A stretch of 64,000 nt of DNA from Rhea pennata (Eukaryota; Chordata; Aves; Rheiformes; Rheidae): NCBI RefSeq assembly GCF_028389875.1, contig NC_084670.1:12309383-12373382 (forward strand). The letters are read 5' to 3'. The position numbers were made by a program, and so were the translations under genes. This document shows, in pieces, positions 45,201 through 60,200 of this stretch; positions within the stretch are counted from its first letter, which is position 1, and each line of letters starts with the position of its first letter. Below the pieces are notes generated by a model, which was not told the origin of the DNA, did not search any database, and saw only the letters and a program-made list of their open reading frames with translations.

Positions 45201-48200
45201 AGCACCAGAAGATACAGGGAACAGCACACCTCCAGTCTCAGCTCCCCTCTGCCCTGGTAGTAAACAGCACCCTCCTAGGCTGTGTGCTGGCAGAGGGTCA
45301 TTGCCTCATTTTCTCTCCCCATCTCCTCCAGAGAAAGATCTCATGGCGGAGGGGCAGATATTTTTGCATGTAACATTTTGAAGTCTCTAATGCACTGAGT
45401 AATGCACGTGGCAGTGCAGAAATACCTGTGCTATGGTGCTGATGGAGAATTTGGGAATTCACCAGCTTGTCTCCCTGGGAAGCATGCTCCTTTGGACTGA
45501 CCTCAACTACAGCAAGGCCAGCACCTAGACAGAAAGGCACAGAGGACTTTCTATTGCCCCAGCATAGTGCAAAGCCCAGCCTGCCTCTTTAGCGTTGGCC
45601 TCACGCTATCCTAGAGATGTTTTCATGACTTTAGAGTGAACCAGCAGAGGTAGGATTGTCATAAATTCCTAAAGACCCACAATGAAGACATCTAGATCTG
45701 AGCTAGTCTTCTGGGCTCCCTGTAAAGCCAGAGCAAACCACATGGATTTGCTTCCACAGTGCAATTCATCTTATGTTAATAAAAACAACTCAGAAAAGTC
45801 AGGTGAATCATGTCCTGTGAAGCCCCTTATTCTCTAAGCTGCTTATACAGACATCTAGCAGATAATTCAGATGAAAGGTCCATGGTTAGGAAGGAGAAAT
45901 CCTACCCTGGGCAAATGGTTTCGACCAGTAACACAAGAGACACTCCCAAGCCATATACTAGCATATTCGTCAGCAACCCTCCCAAGCCCAAGCTCAGCCT
46001 AGAAAACAGTTAGACTCCACAGAAGGGTCAGAGCCATCTGCTTTAGCAAAGCCAGCATAGAGAGGGGAAAAGATGGCAGCCAGGAAAGGCTGCCTGCAGA
46101 GAAAAAGAGTCCTTAAGGTACATGCCAGGAGATAGATACCATGTTTGCTGGCAGAAGCCTCTCCACATCTCAGCCTTTCTGCAAGCCACTACTGACCACC
46201 TATAATACAATCAAACCAGGACAGGAAAAAACCCAACATCACCTCAGCTGGATTAGGCCTTTGGCCGACCCAATCAACTAGCCTGTCTCCAACAGCTGAC
46301 AACTAAGAATGTCTATGAAAGAGTGTAGGAATGTGTCAAGCATACGGTGACATTTCCTTATGTGTTTCTCCAGAACCCAATGATTTTGGCTACAGTTTTC
46401 CTAAGCAAGATTTGGTATCTTTGTATTTAATAGCTTAATAGATTTTTTTTAAGAGTTTGTCCAGTTACTTTTCAAACCCCTGTGAACTTCAGCATCCCAA
46501 CATCCCTGTAGCACAGCTCAATCTCTCACCATGGAAACAACACCTCCTGCTCTTTCTGCAGTCCACTACAACTTCTTTTATTGGAGAGAGACCACACAAC
46601 TGTGTGTGGGACAACCCCATGTAACCACCAGGAAAGGGGAGACACAGGCAGCTCACATGGGCAATCTGGTATGTCCTGATCTGAAGTCTGAACCACAGAG
46701 CACCAAGACCTGATGAAAAAAAAAAATATTAAAAATCTGTTTCTAATGAAGAGCTGGGAAAACTCTTCCAGTGAAATTCCTCTTCTGGGATTCAGCATAG
46801 TTGCCAAGACTAGAAAATGAAGGGCCAGATGCCACGTGATCTTGCTAGCTCCGTCACAGAAACAACACCCTGTTTCTTTCAGAGAAGCTCCTCAGAGTCT
46901 GACACCCTCTCCCCACAATTCAAATCATGTGTACCCACCCCATGGAGATGCCTCTCTACTATCAAACACCATCCACCAGGTTGGAGTGTGGGCAAAAATG
47001 CTAAGGTCTCCTACTCCAGCACGCTCAATCAGCTTTCTCACCAGCTTAGTCAGGGGATAATCTTTAAATAAGACAAAACCCAGCCCAAGCCTCCTCTGCA
47101 AAAGAGATGCAAGAGTATCTTAGTTCCTGTCCTTCTGTGACTCAGGAGCTTCCTACTGTTCCCAGGATTGAAGGTCTGTACAGATATGATGGAGTCCACC
47201 AGTTTCTGGCCAAGTGTCCAAGGTTTCTTCTCAAGAATGCCACATCCTAACAGAAGAGCAGCATCCAGGCAGATTCAAATAATGCATGAAGCCAAGCTTG
47301 CTTGAGAGACACAGCCCTCCTCTGGGAAAGCAGAAGGGTTCCAACTGCCTAGCAGACAAACAGATCGAACACTTTGCACCTACAGATCTCTGCTACATCA
47401 CTTCTAGTAACACCTCAGAGGTAGAAAAGTAAATTCTGCTTCCTCCTTTTCTAGAAAAAGAAGTGGAATCCCCCAGCACAAGCAACTTACCCAAAGGCAA
47501 GTCAGTACCAAGGCCAGGATGAGAACATAGAGCTCCAGCCTGCAGTCCCATACTTGGTTTGCAGATCATCCTGTCTCTCCCAGCAGGCTGTAGCGCCAGG
47601 TTCTCAGGATGAAAAGCAGTGCTCATTGCTCATAAAAGCCTTGTCTCTTCTGGGTCTCAAACAAAGCTGCTGTAGGAGAGCCTCTGCCTCCTACCTCCAA
47701 GCCCCTGACAGCAAGCTGGCATGCTGGCCAAGCAAGGATCTGACTGAACAGCCTCCTTGGCCAGGCAGGACTGAGGATGTGCTTCAGAGCAGCAGCTCTG
47801 CTCTGCATCTGATGCTTTGATCAAAAGGTCCCTCTGCGCTACTGCATTTGGGCATGGGTGGCTCCATGCTGCTCCCTCCTGCATTGGGTGACTGCTGGCA
47901 GATGAGGAGCTGTAGCACAAGAAAAACCTTGCAAGAAGGTGTCAACACTCTCCTGGCAAGATGACTCCCAAGTTGTCCCTTGGGGCAGAAGCAAAGGATG
48001 CTCAGTGTCAGGCCAGGCTTAGCTCTGCTCTTTGGAGAGGAGACTAGATATCCAAGGCTCACTCCTACTGTAGCTGCCCCCTCAGCCCTGCTGATACAAT
48101 CATAGGATGAACTGACATCGTACCCACAGGGATGTAACCTCTCTGCCCTGATCCCACCAGGTCAAATGCAGGAATAGTCCTCTTACAGAGTCTTTTTTAT

Positions 48201-51200
48201 ATAGGTCACCACTGGGCCTTTTGCTGACATTAAAAATACACCTGCAGGACTTTCTCTGCAGAAATGTTAATGAAGCCAGCTGGGAGGAGTGAAAAGGAAA
48301 AGCATAGGGCCTGTGAAAACCACAGAAACCTGAGGGAATCAGGGGAGCCCAGAGACACATCCTGTCATTGAGCAACACTCTACAAAGCTCTCCATGAGCT
48401 GAAGAGGGCCAGGTCAGCAGAGAAACACTGAGGATGCTCTGAGCCTGCAGCTAAGGGCAGCAGGGAGCACACTCAAGCAGCACAGAGCCAGGCCTCTGCA
48501 AGAACAAAGGCAGGAGACCATGGAGGAAGAGAGCAGCTGAAAAGCAGCAGGAACCTCTGAGACTGTCAAGAAGAGACAGAAAGGTCAGGAGCCTCCCTGG
48601 GGGCTTTGGGGAGAGCTGGATTTGCTGCGGCGGAGCTACAAAGCCAGAGGGGCGGGACTGCCACCACTAGGGAAAGGAGGCAGCAGGAGGAGGGAGGAGG
48701 AAAGGAGGATACAAGAAACAAAGAGAAAGGGAGCCCACGGAGGTCTGGGGGAAACAGCGGCCCTGCATGCTAACAGGTCCCCCTGTGAGCCGCACGGCTG
48801 CCAGTCCAAGCACTAGAGGAGGCCAGGACATTTCAAGAGCTAATAAACATCGGTTGGAACCAGGATACTAGGGCCTGTGTGTGTTCAAATCTCATCTTCT
48901 GCTGGCACTCTAACTCCCTTTTGCTCACAACACCAGAGGCAAGGTCAGTAGGGACCAAGCCAAGAAAGGCGTAAGCAAAGCCCTGTAAATCACGCAGAGG
49001 GACAGAAATGGGCTGCTCCATTACTCCAAGGGAAAAACAGCAGCTACCCAAAAAGAAGCAATCCCCTCGCTGGGCTGTTTGTGCTCCCCTAAAGCTGATC
49101 CTCAGGACGGGGCAGGCATACATACTGCCGTTACAGTTGCTGGGCAGGCAGTACAAATCCAGCTGCTACCGCCTGAGCAGTACTCAGATACAACGGCAGG
49201 AGCAAGGTAAGGTGCCGGGCTGGCAGAGGACCAGGGCAGCAGCAGCTGAGACAAACACAGGGAAATGACTCCAGCCCCCAGAGAGAAGGCATCCACAGCC
49301 CTGCTGCCCAAGTAAAGGTACCTCCAGGCAACAGAAAAGGGGTGTGAACAGCAGATCCCAACCCCAGTACCAAAAAGGAGCAATCAGAGCTGTGGAAGGA
49401 AGTCCAGAGCTCGCACATCCCATGCATGACGGACAGGCACAGCAGAGAGAACGGAGTGCAGCATAGTCCCGTTTCTACCCAGTCCCCTATTTAGTGTCCC
49501 TCTCTGCTTTGGGTGCGTCCCCTGCTATCACCTTCATCCGTCACACAGGCACATCACAAACCCTTTGGAGGGGCAGAAAACTAACTGCCCGTCCAACTAC
49601 TTGTGAGTGGGAGCTGGAGAGGAAAGCAAGCTGCTGCAGTAGGACACTTGTGCCCCATATTTTGGGGTATCATCACAGAACTGACTCCTTCAGCACCCCA
49701 CTTTTGAAGACATCCAAGATCTCAGCACGAAGCAAAATCCTGCTCAAGACAGCCCCTCTTTCAAGCGGCTGACAGTCCCGACAAGGCGGCAGCCGGGACG
49801 GCCGCACCACACGCCGCCTGGCAGGGCAGCTCTGCTGACAATGACTCCGCTGTCCAGGCACCTCCAGGATCGGGGCTGCTTCAGCCTGACACACACTGAC
49901 CAGCCTTTCAGGCCAGCTGCTCACTTCCTCCTGGGCACTGCCCACCATAGGCAAACACGAGGGTACTCTGCCACGGGTCAAAAATCCTGACAGAGTGAAG
50001 GACTGAAAGCAAGCCCAGGTGGGGCTGATGCTGTAAGGAACTGGCCAGCGTGGCAGGACTAAATGGGACCAGACACTCCATAGCAGCTTAGCACAAGCGC
50101 AGAGAGAAAAGTCTCGTCTCAGTCAGGGAGTCAGAGTTAGTCCGACTCTTCTCACTAAAATCCACTTTGAAAGCCCAACAGAAAGCTCAAACTTTTAATA
50201 CAACTCAGAAACAGTACTGCAAGGCTAGGCTCCTTCACACGGGGGGAAATAGAGACTTCAAAGATTCAAGGGAAATGAAAGGGATGGAAGGCAAAGAGTC
50301 AAAAATTTCAGAACTGCATGCCACCTTCACAAACAGCATGGTTTTCTATAGCAATGCTGTTACAAGGATTTGGGCTGGCCCATAGCCTTTGTCTGCTACG
50401 AAGAAAAGCTGCTTGTGGTTGTCTTCTGAACATCAGCAAATGAGACGGCATGTCCCAACACACAATGCTGTGTCAAAATCCTGACGGTTCCTTTGCACAC
50501 TGGGACTACTCTCCCAATGCACTTTAATCTTTGATGGTGTTCTTTCATCTTTAATGAGGGCAGGCCCACGCTGCCTTTGAGCCAGGGATTGTGCTGGCTG
50601 CCTCTGCCCTGAAACCAGAAGGACAAGTGCTTAAAATCTCAGCACCAGCAGCATCAGCACCTCTGCAGAGGGGTCAGAGCCTGCCTGATGCACAGCAGCA
50701 CTAGCTCAGCCCAGCCTTCAATTAAACCCTCCTCTTAACCAGGAAAGGGGGAAGGTTGCTAAGCAACTAGGAGGAGATGTGACCAAGGGAACCACGAAGC
50801 AAATGCACTTTTGCGGGCATCGGTCCCAAGAGCTGACAGCAACTCAGCCAACATTGCCAAGCAAAAGGGCTTAGGGCCCTGCAGCATGGTCCGGGCAGGG
50901 CCTTCCTCCATCCTGGCTTGTAGTTCAGCTTTTCCAGGGGCAGTCGCAGTCAAGAACAAAAAAGGATGAGCGCTCAGCTGGACTGAGCTGTTAGAGTCAG
51001 GGAGAGGGAGAAGACAGACAGGTCTAGTTTAGTTATCTTTGCATCCAATAAGCTCCTTGGCTTGACAAGAGGCATGAGGACAGCAGGGAGTCTTTGAGCT
51101 CTCTCTGGCCTGAGTCAAGGCAGCTGCTCCCCTGTTCGGCACTGCAGGGTCTGACACACAAGCCAGATGGGAGACCTTGCTTAAGAGGAGGATAGAGACG

Positions 51201-54200
51201 GGCTATGGCTGCCTTACTGTCATGAGGCACAACTGAGAGCTCTCAGGCACTGCTGCTCAAAAGCACCACCCAATACAAGAGGTGGATCAAGAGGAAGGAA
51301 GCTGCTGCTGCAGAGACAAGGACCAGCACAGAACCTCTGAACACAGTACTTAAAGTCACATGCTCCAGTCCACAGGGAGGATTAGCCAAATGGCTAGCAA
51401 CATCCCCACTCCAGCCCAAGCTGGGCAGTCTCTGGGAAAACCCTCTAGTAAGATGGGCAGGAGCAGTAACATGCACAAAGCAAAGCTGCCTGCAAGTCAA
51501 CTTTAGTGCAAAGCTTCCCAAGACCAACCAATTAAGACTGGGAGACTCCAGATGCTTCTCACATCTCCTGCTTCCAAATCCTATCATCATCATTGCCAAG
51601 GTCTAATGGTAGCTGGAAAAAGAGCCTTAAGTTTTTCCTTTCCATCTCTATTCCTCAGTAGGTGTCATACCAGGAGCACCTCCCTGCAGTAAGAAAGGTG
51701 TAGGAGAGGTTGCCCTTACCTCTGGGCATCTGGCTGGGAAATGGCATTGACAACAGCCTCCACTGCTGTGTCAAAGAGCTCTGGGTCCTGCAGGGAGGTG
51801 AAAGCTGCTTGGATCAGGTTCTCACAGTCCATCAGCGGGATCTCCAGCTGCACCCAGCTAGAGAAGCACTTCAACACCTTCTGCTTGATGAAGCCCGGGG
51901 AGTCCTGCTGCTGCAGCAGCTGTTCAAGCAAAGGGAAGACAGAGCCACACTCCTGTGCCAGGACGCTGCGCACCTGGCCTTTGCGGTACTGTGGCAGTCG
52001 GCTGGTCTGGAACTCCTCTGGCAGCACAGTCAGCAGTTCCAGGAGTGCTAGGCACCGTGCCCTCCCGTCCACGTTGGAGTCCTCTGCCTGAAACATGCGC
52101 ACCATGTCTGCTACCGCGCAGGGCCAAGCCTCTGGCATCATGCTAAGTGCCAGTGAGGCCAGCGCCACACACAGCCTGGTGAGCACAATCTTGGAGCCAC
52201 TGGCGAAGCGGGTGATCTGGGTGAAGAGCTGAGACTTGAGGCTTTCATACTGATCCGCTGGGATGTCATTCCAGTAGCGAGAGATTTTAATATGGAGAGC
52301 GCTGGCACCAAAGTACTGGATCTCAGGTACCTTGTCCGTATTGAGAAGAAGCCAGCTGAAGTGCCATGCCTGGGGTGAGACCTGGGCCTGCATCAGCCAT
52401 TTCTGAGCTAAGTTCTTGTTCTCGATGTTTGGGTCGTAGTATAGCTGATGGAGAGCCTGAAAGAGACAGAGGGGCATCTTAGAACTAAAGAACACAGCTG
52501 TGTTCTGCCCCAGCAGGGCAGCATTAACCTGCAGCAGGGGCAGAGTCCAGAAATCGGCTCACAGACCACCCTTCAGCAGGTAACCTGTGAAATCAACCCA
52601 TTTTCCTGCCTTACACTAGAACAGCCTGATTTAGATGGCCTCCCTCATTAGACTCTCAATGCAGTAAGAGCTCTGGCAGCAGGAAAGAACCTGAAAACTA
52701 TTTTTCCCCTCCTCCTCTTCAAAACCAGCGCTCTGGAATATTCTTTTCCTTACTCATCTCCCATCCTCTCCCTCACTCAGACTGAACCTGTCAGCCTCTT
52801 TTTCTGATTCATTGTCACAAGAGAGTTTGCACAACACCCCTCTCCATTGCAGCGAGCACTGTAAGGTCCCAGGTGCACAAGGGACGGTAGCACACTCTAA
52901 CTCCTGCCTTTCACCTATCCTGGCTTTCAGAAAACTGCAGACAGACTCTCCACATGCGCAGCACAAAGCTTGCGCCTGAGAGTCGAAGGAACGTAAGAGC
53001 CACTGCAGATATTTCTGTCTGTCAGGTTTTACACACCACAGTCACTAAGCTCGGGGATTAATCTTCCCACAGAGTCCCTTTGAAGTATTCCCAAACCCGA
53101 CCAATTACAACTGTGCCAGGGAGCTGGGAGAGCACACATTTAATCCTGCCTCTGCCACCAACTCCCAGTACAGTTTGGGATTCTTCATTCACTTTCCCCA
53201 TACGAAAAATGAGAACATCACTTACCTGCTCAAACAGGCTTTGAGAGATCTAGTTACTGCTTTGCAGAGCTTGGAGATCCACATGAAAGGTATTACATAG
53301 GCTGCTACGTTTTATTTGCAGAGGAATGTCATACAGCTCTTACAGTCAATACTAATAAAATATTTATCCTGACAAGGTGCAAGACACCTCATGCACTGGG
53401 GAAGAGGCACACTCCTCCAGCAGCAGCAAGAGTACCTGTAGCCTCTGGACCAGATGCAATGAGAGAAAACTCATTGCTAGCAAGAGTGGGCAGAACAGAC
53501 TGCAGTATGAATGGAAGAGAGATGAAAGAATACAGTACATGGCTTATGACAGAACTGCATTCCTTTACACAGAGCTGCAAAGTACAGAAAAAAATATCTC
53601 CTCCACCCTCCAAATGCCATCACAGCACAGAATAGTCCTATCCAGCCTGGTATGCTGTCTCCAAAAGCAAGCAACACCAAGATTGAAGAATAAGTCTTAA
53701 AGAATCAATATAGTATTATGACCATATACCACTGGGAAAGAATCTCATGTGGACGCAATTTGGTAACGAATGCTGCCCTAACACATGAAGCAGGAAAAGT
53801 AACTACACTTTGCCTGAACTCCAGCATCAAGCAGTAAGTTTTTCTGCTTTGCACAGCATGTTTCATTTCAAATCACTGACTTCGTATTCCAGGAAAAGGC
53901 AACGCCACTTGTCAGGCTATCCTGCATCCATTGCACCTGACTGTTAAACCAGAAGGTTCCAGCTGGTGCAGATGATCTTTTTGTGGTCCTGTCCTGACTC
54001 CAGGTCTCAAATATCCTCCTCCTCTCTCCTTGAAAGCTCTGTGAAATTCTTGTGTGATTCTTGTACCTAGGAGAGGATTTAAACACTATTTTTAAGCATG
54101 GAAAGCTGGCAGCCTAGGGCACAGGAACAAGCTTCCTAAGTAAGCGCATGTAGCTCTTGCTGCTTCCTAGCTCGAGACCATGGAGCATGACAAAATGGCA

Positions 54201-57200
54201 GACGCATTACAGAGAAAACCTTGCCCGGGACATCATTTGAAATGTCTCTTTTTAAGGCTTAAACAGCATTGGGACAGGGGAGGAAGTGAGGATATAGGCC
54301 ACATTCCTGAAAAAGAAAGATTATGAAAGATTTATTAGGAGACACAGCCAGCCGGCACAGTCTGTGTGGTTATGCTTTTGTTCTAGTAAGAGAAGATATA
54401 TGCTGAGACAAAAAAATGGCTAACCCTGGATGAGGAGGACACAGGGAGAGAAAAATCTGTCCCAATACAGAAGTAACCAAGGTAAGTCCATGCATTATCA
54501 ATAGCTGTCTGAAACCTTAGCTCTGTTCTCAACTATTTAGGACTTCTGCCTGCAGCATCACTAAATTGTTGGGGAAGAGATAAGCACTACCCCTCTCCCC
54601 CTCCTGAAAGAATCAAGTAACTTCATTATTGAATGACAGATGAAGAGGGGCTAAAAGCTCAGCTGCCTTCAGGGCTAGGAACCTGGACCCCTCTTACTCT
54701 GCAAGTAAGCGAGTGCCCAGCTCTTTGGCTGAAGACTGAGTCATCCTGCAGCAAGGCTCAAGCAGGAGCTCTGAACTACCTTCTCCTCTCACTGTCTTAA
54801 GCCTCTTATTTGCTCTTGTCAGAGCTTGCTTCCTATTTTCTTTCCAAACAAAATCTCCCTTCAGACGTATAGAGACTGTGACAGTCCACTCCTTTCCTTC
54901 CTTGCTCCCTCGACACCAGCACAAGAGACAAAACGCAGAGCGTGGAGCATTCCTCCTGCCCTCTGCTCCAGCCTGAGGTCTCTCCCAGCCTCCTCCCAGC
55001 TTCTCTATTTACACACCCATGCATTCCCTAATTAATGTATTTCTTCTATTTTTAGTATTTTTGCTGCTAATACTTCAAAAATTGTGAGAAAAAAAAAAAC
55101 CTTATGCACCATACATCATGTATGGTGCATACAGCCTGTACATATATCTCATGAGCCCTAACCTCCAATTCAGTACGAGGTTTGAAAAGAACGTAATATA
55201 GTATGTGCGGATGACAGATTTGGCCTTTAGCACTTTATTTCCAATTTACAAGCTCCCCACCATGCCTCACCTCCACCAGTTTTTGAGGTGGCCGTTTTCG
55301 TAATCGCATGGCGGGGGGGGGGGGGTACGGAAAGCACAGCACATATTCCGTGTACACCGTATCACGCCTCTGGAGCGACAAGCAGAGGGCAAGCCTCACG
55401 CAGTATTACAGGTGACGCTGAGCACAGCGGGGCGGCAGTCACACCGGCGGCACACAGGGATTGCCCACTGGGAAGTGATTGCAGCCGCAAGCTCATCCTC
55501 CTGGCTGACTAGAGTCGCTAGCGGTGCCTGGGGTTGGGGCCTGATCCTGCCACTGCCTCCAGGCAAGCTGGCCCCAGCACTCGCATGGACTCCCTTGACT
55601 AAAAGGAGAGGAGCGACTGACCGGACGGAACCAGGTACAAGGCTGAGGCTCATACTACTAAAATGCTGCACACAGGCTACACAGCAGAGACTTTGGCACA
55701 ATCTAAGCAAAAACTGGCTGCTGCACTGTAACGATGGCAGCAGAGCAGGAGTGCTACGGCAGTGCTCCTTGCAGCTCTCAGGCTGGAGGTAAGTCACCAC
55801 TACTATGACAGAAAAACAGGGAGCAATGAGGTAGCAAAACCCTCTCTCTAGGCCATGTGCAGGTCAGCATTACAACTATGTAGGACAGCTTGCCCACTAA
55901 CACCATTTGAGTGCCTCACCGGGCACCTTTTACAGTCTCTCTGCACTGCCCTTTGTGTCCAATTTTAACAGTAAAACCTCCCAAGAGACATCCATCGCCC
56001 AGCAACACCACATGGCCGAACCGAACCTCCTTACAGAAGAGTTCAGGGAAGTTTTCCAGTGGAAGCCCACAGGGTTTTGGACTAGAGCATATACTGTTCA
56101 GCATGTCTATAATGATCTGGAAGAGAGGGTGAACAGCAAGATGACAAAGTCTACTGATCAAACCAAATTACTCAGATCATCAAAACTAAAGTTGTCTACG
56201 AAGAGTAAGAAGCATCTCACCGAAATTCAGTACAGATAAGCAGTGATTCATAGAGGAAGTAACAATAAAGGCCTCAACTATCTATTACCCCCCATTTTAA
56301 CAGATTGCTTCAAGAAACAGTAAGAAAAATCCATCACTGGCTATAAAACACAGGTACTGTATCCCCAGCTCAGGAAGTCCCCATAAAGCAAACTATTAGA
56401 AGAGTATCCTGGAAAAATATCACTGCTGGCCTGTTCATTTCCTCTTTTCACTAGGTATTTTTTCAGGGACAGGATCCTAGATTAGGCAGCTCCGGCCTCA
56501 CAGAGTACAGCTGTTCTTGCCTGAACACACACAACACAGGTCAGTCGGAGACACAAGGCAGCACACGCGCTGGGGCTTGCTGACAGAGCACTGCACCCGT
56601 ACCTGCTCTGTTGCTTTGCACCACATGCCCAAAGAAAAGCTTTCTAGAGGGCCATCAAGGCACATCTTAATCCCCCTCAAAGCACCAGATGAAACCCTTC
56701 AGAGAAGACCAGTTCTCTCCCTAACCTACCACATACATCAACTTAGTACCACCCTCTGCAAAGAGTGCAGGGGACAGAGCTGCACGGCAGTGTGCTCTGC
56801 AGAAGGCTACCTGAATACACCCACGCATGCCCCTAGCAGAAAGGCAAAATCCTCTATTCAGAGGCAGGTATTGGCACCAGCTGCTGTCTGACTTTTAACT
56901 CCAGACATCACCATGCTGGCATGCACTTTCCGGCCAATAACGAAGTGCTGGATATTATGAGGAACACTCATTAGCTTAGTGCTAGGAAGAAGCAGCACTT
57001 CTGCCACGAAATTGGGCAGTGACAGCTAATAGGAGGGCTTTGTGCATTTTGATGTAAAAGTGTGGCTGACAACAGACCTGCCTCTTCCACAATTAGACCT
57101 GTAACATGAGACTGTGTAAACAGCCCAGCTGTCAGCTATGCCCTTTGGCCAGGGGATGAGCTTTCTCCAACATCTTCTGTGCTTGGCTGAAAATAACCCA

Positions 57201-60200
57201 AGCTTATTACTATGGGTCTTCGCCACTTTAAAAAGGCGCAGTCAAACCCCAGTTGGGCTCTAGTTACTTGCATGGGATCAGACATCTATCAGATCTAAAG
57301 CTATCTTGTGGCAGAGGAACTTGCCCAGTAGACACAGGTCAGAGATCTTACCCTAGTGGTTTTGGAAGGGAGGAAGGGGGAATATTCCAAGGAAGTTACT
57401 GCCAAGCAAGGAAAACTGCTCTTAGATGGTACTCCGATATCATTAGAGAAAAGGAACTGCAGCAGCTGCTACAAGCCCAGCATCTCTGGAGTCCTCATCC
57501 TTGGAGCTTTTGCAGAGAAATATCAATTTCTTTCCCTGACTGTACTAGGTAAATAAATTAAAATATGGTCTGCCAGCTCACCAGAGACTGCTGACCAGCT
57601 AAGAAGTGTTGTATCAGAGCTGTTTCAGGGACGAGAAGAGGACCCTCAAATTCGTAGCTCCCACCCACACACCAAAAGTGTCTTGCCTGCTGTTTCTCAA
57701 GGGCTCCACAGAGAAAAGTTACATCTCCAGGGGCTGATCTGCTTAAGCAGAGACACAGGTACAGTTGCAATGCTTGCAACCAGGCAGGGAAGACACTAAG
57801 CTGCAAACCACGCTCTGCTTTTGCCAACATTGGGTGTAGGCTCCTTGCCCAGCATCCACATTCACGGCCTGCCAAAGGAAGCTGCGGCAACAATCCCTTT
57901 CCTCAGGGGCACTGGCAGCCACCAGCCTTCACCAGCAACAACCACTGGGATTTCTCTCCAACTGCACTCTCCACATCCTTTCTAGCTGAACGCACACTCA
58001 CACAGCCAGTGCTCTAGGCCTGTAACAGTGCAGCCATTACCATGGCTCTGCAAAGCAAAGAGAACTTAAGTGCTACCCCCCGGCGAACCAGCGATACTCT
58101 CTAAAATGGCAGCAAAAAAAAAAAAAAAAAAAAAAAAAAGCTGAAAGCAGCCCCAGAAAGGCAAAAGCTGCTGAAGCACTAAGGATAACAAACGAACGCA
58201 AAAATAAAGCCTTGTATGTTGCCAGGCATGCTGCTCCTGCTCCCAGGCACCTTCAGCAGTCACAAAGAACAGGCTCTTTCCTCTCCTAATCCAATGTGCA
58301 GCCACTTAAGTTCCAACTTCAGTCCTAGCTTGTCCACACCAAATCCTTGCTACAGGCTTGCTGACAGCCAGCACCACTTCCATTGCCAGATGGAAGGTGA
58401 TACAGCCCAGACACAACTCTGTGGCCTCTGCGTCACTCCTGCTGTGTACAACTCATGTTAGGGCATCTGCAAAATCCAGTTGTTTCATTGTAAAAATCTC
58501 TTTGCAGAAAAGAGTGTGGTCCCTAGCAGAGACATGAGTTTTAAGAGACATAGACTCTCTTGGTGTAGCACGGGGCTCGGCCTGCTTTTCAGGAAGAAGG
58601 GAGGAAGCACCTACAGGGCAACTGCCAACTGTACCGAGAAGCAGTGGCAAGGGGGCTTGGGGACTGCACAAGCAAAGCGTGAGTAGAACTGGAAAGGAAG
58701 CCTGGGAGTGAAGGACTGGTAGGAAGCTGCAAGAATGACCCTAATGTCCCTACCTGCCACGTCTGTTTTTTGTTGTCACTTTGGGTAACAAATTCACAAG
58801 TACTTTGAGACAAGAATTCCTGTTAGCTCATAGGGTCCCATCCCACAGATTCCCACCACATAACTAGTCAGAGCTGACAGGAGGATCTAGCTAAGGACTT
58901 CGCAGAGCGAAGATGACTCTTGGCAATCATGACATGCTGACACATCCCAAACATGACACAGGAAAGAGCAAGGAGTTCAGCAAAGGTTGGTTCTGCATGG
59001 AAGCTACCCCCTGTGGTGAAGTTAGATCTTGTTAAATGGTAAATAAAATGTCTCATCGCCTCCCTCAATGTTGCTAGCGTATCTCCCTCTCAAGGTCCCT
59101 ATCTCATCATCAGAGGGACTGCTGCCACATCTCGTATAAATGGGCTGCTTCTAAGAAACAACAGGATGAGCCATTCAGCAGCACACCAGAGGGGAATACT
59201 ATGCTCCCATTCCGGCGTAGCTGTAATTCTCTCTATCAGGTTTCAGAAGACAGGCAATAATGTTTTTCTGAGGAGATCAGATGCACTTGTGTGTCTCTTC
59301 TTTCTCCTGGGTGGAAGGCAGCCCCTGCAGCTGCCACATCACCTAGCCTCAGCATCTCAGATGAGCAGTGATCAAAGCCAACCCTCTCTAGTCCCAGAAG
59401 AGGCTCCAGATGTCAGCTCCATGACACCCCACCTACCTATCCTGCTGGAGAGGCTTTATGCATTCATACAGCATCTCCAGAGAGGCACAGAGCAATCTGG
59501 AAGGCCCAGAGATGCCAGACCACTAATGTGTTAGGGAGAAGACATCAGTAAGTATTACAAACAGCCCAGAGGATGAGAGGCCAAGGAAGGAAAGACCTTG
59601 AAGGAATCAGAAAAAAATGAAAAACAAAACCCACCACCAACAAAAAGCAGTGCACTTGGGAAATTCACCCAAGAAAGTCCCTAGCCTCTTTCTTATTTCA
59701 AAATGGGGGATAGTGTCAGGGCAGATTCAGCATAGATTCAACTGCATTGAAAGCAGTTAAACAGGGCCTACATTCCTCTCCTCCCATACCTACTACCTAG
59801 CTGCAATGTCAGGTGCTACCAACTTTGACCCAAGGGAAATCAAAATGCAAGGCAGAAGTCCTGCAATGCAGCCTCCCACTGCTCCTTAGAGACAGATACA
59901 GGCAGCAGAGACTGAATGCCTGCAATCCATCTTGAACTGAGCAGAGTTCACACTGCAGCAAGAACTTCACCTCCTCATGGTAACAGAGCTCCATCACCAG
60001 ACTGCCAGTCAAAGAGAGGATAACTCCTAGCCAGGGAAGAGCAAGCACAATCCAACAACCAGACTGCACCATTTGTGCATGAGGAGGCAGACTGTCCTCA
60101 AAGCCTGAGGCCTTGCTTTATTCAGCCTTTTTTTGCCTTGGATTCTTCCAACTGCAAAGGCAGAGCCTTGCTCAGCAGCCGGTACATGAGGAAGGAGTGA

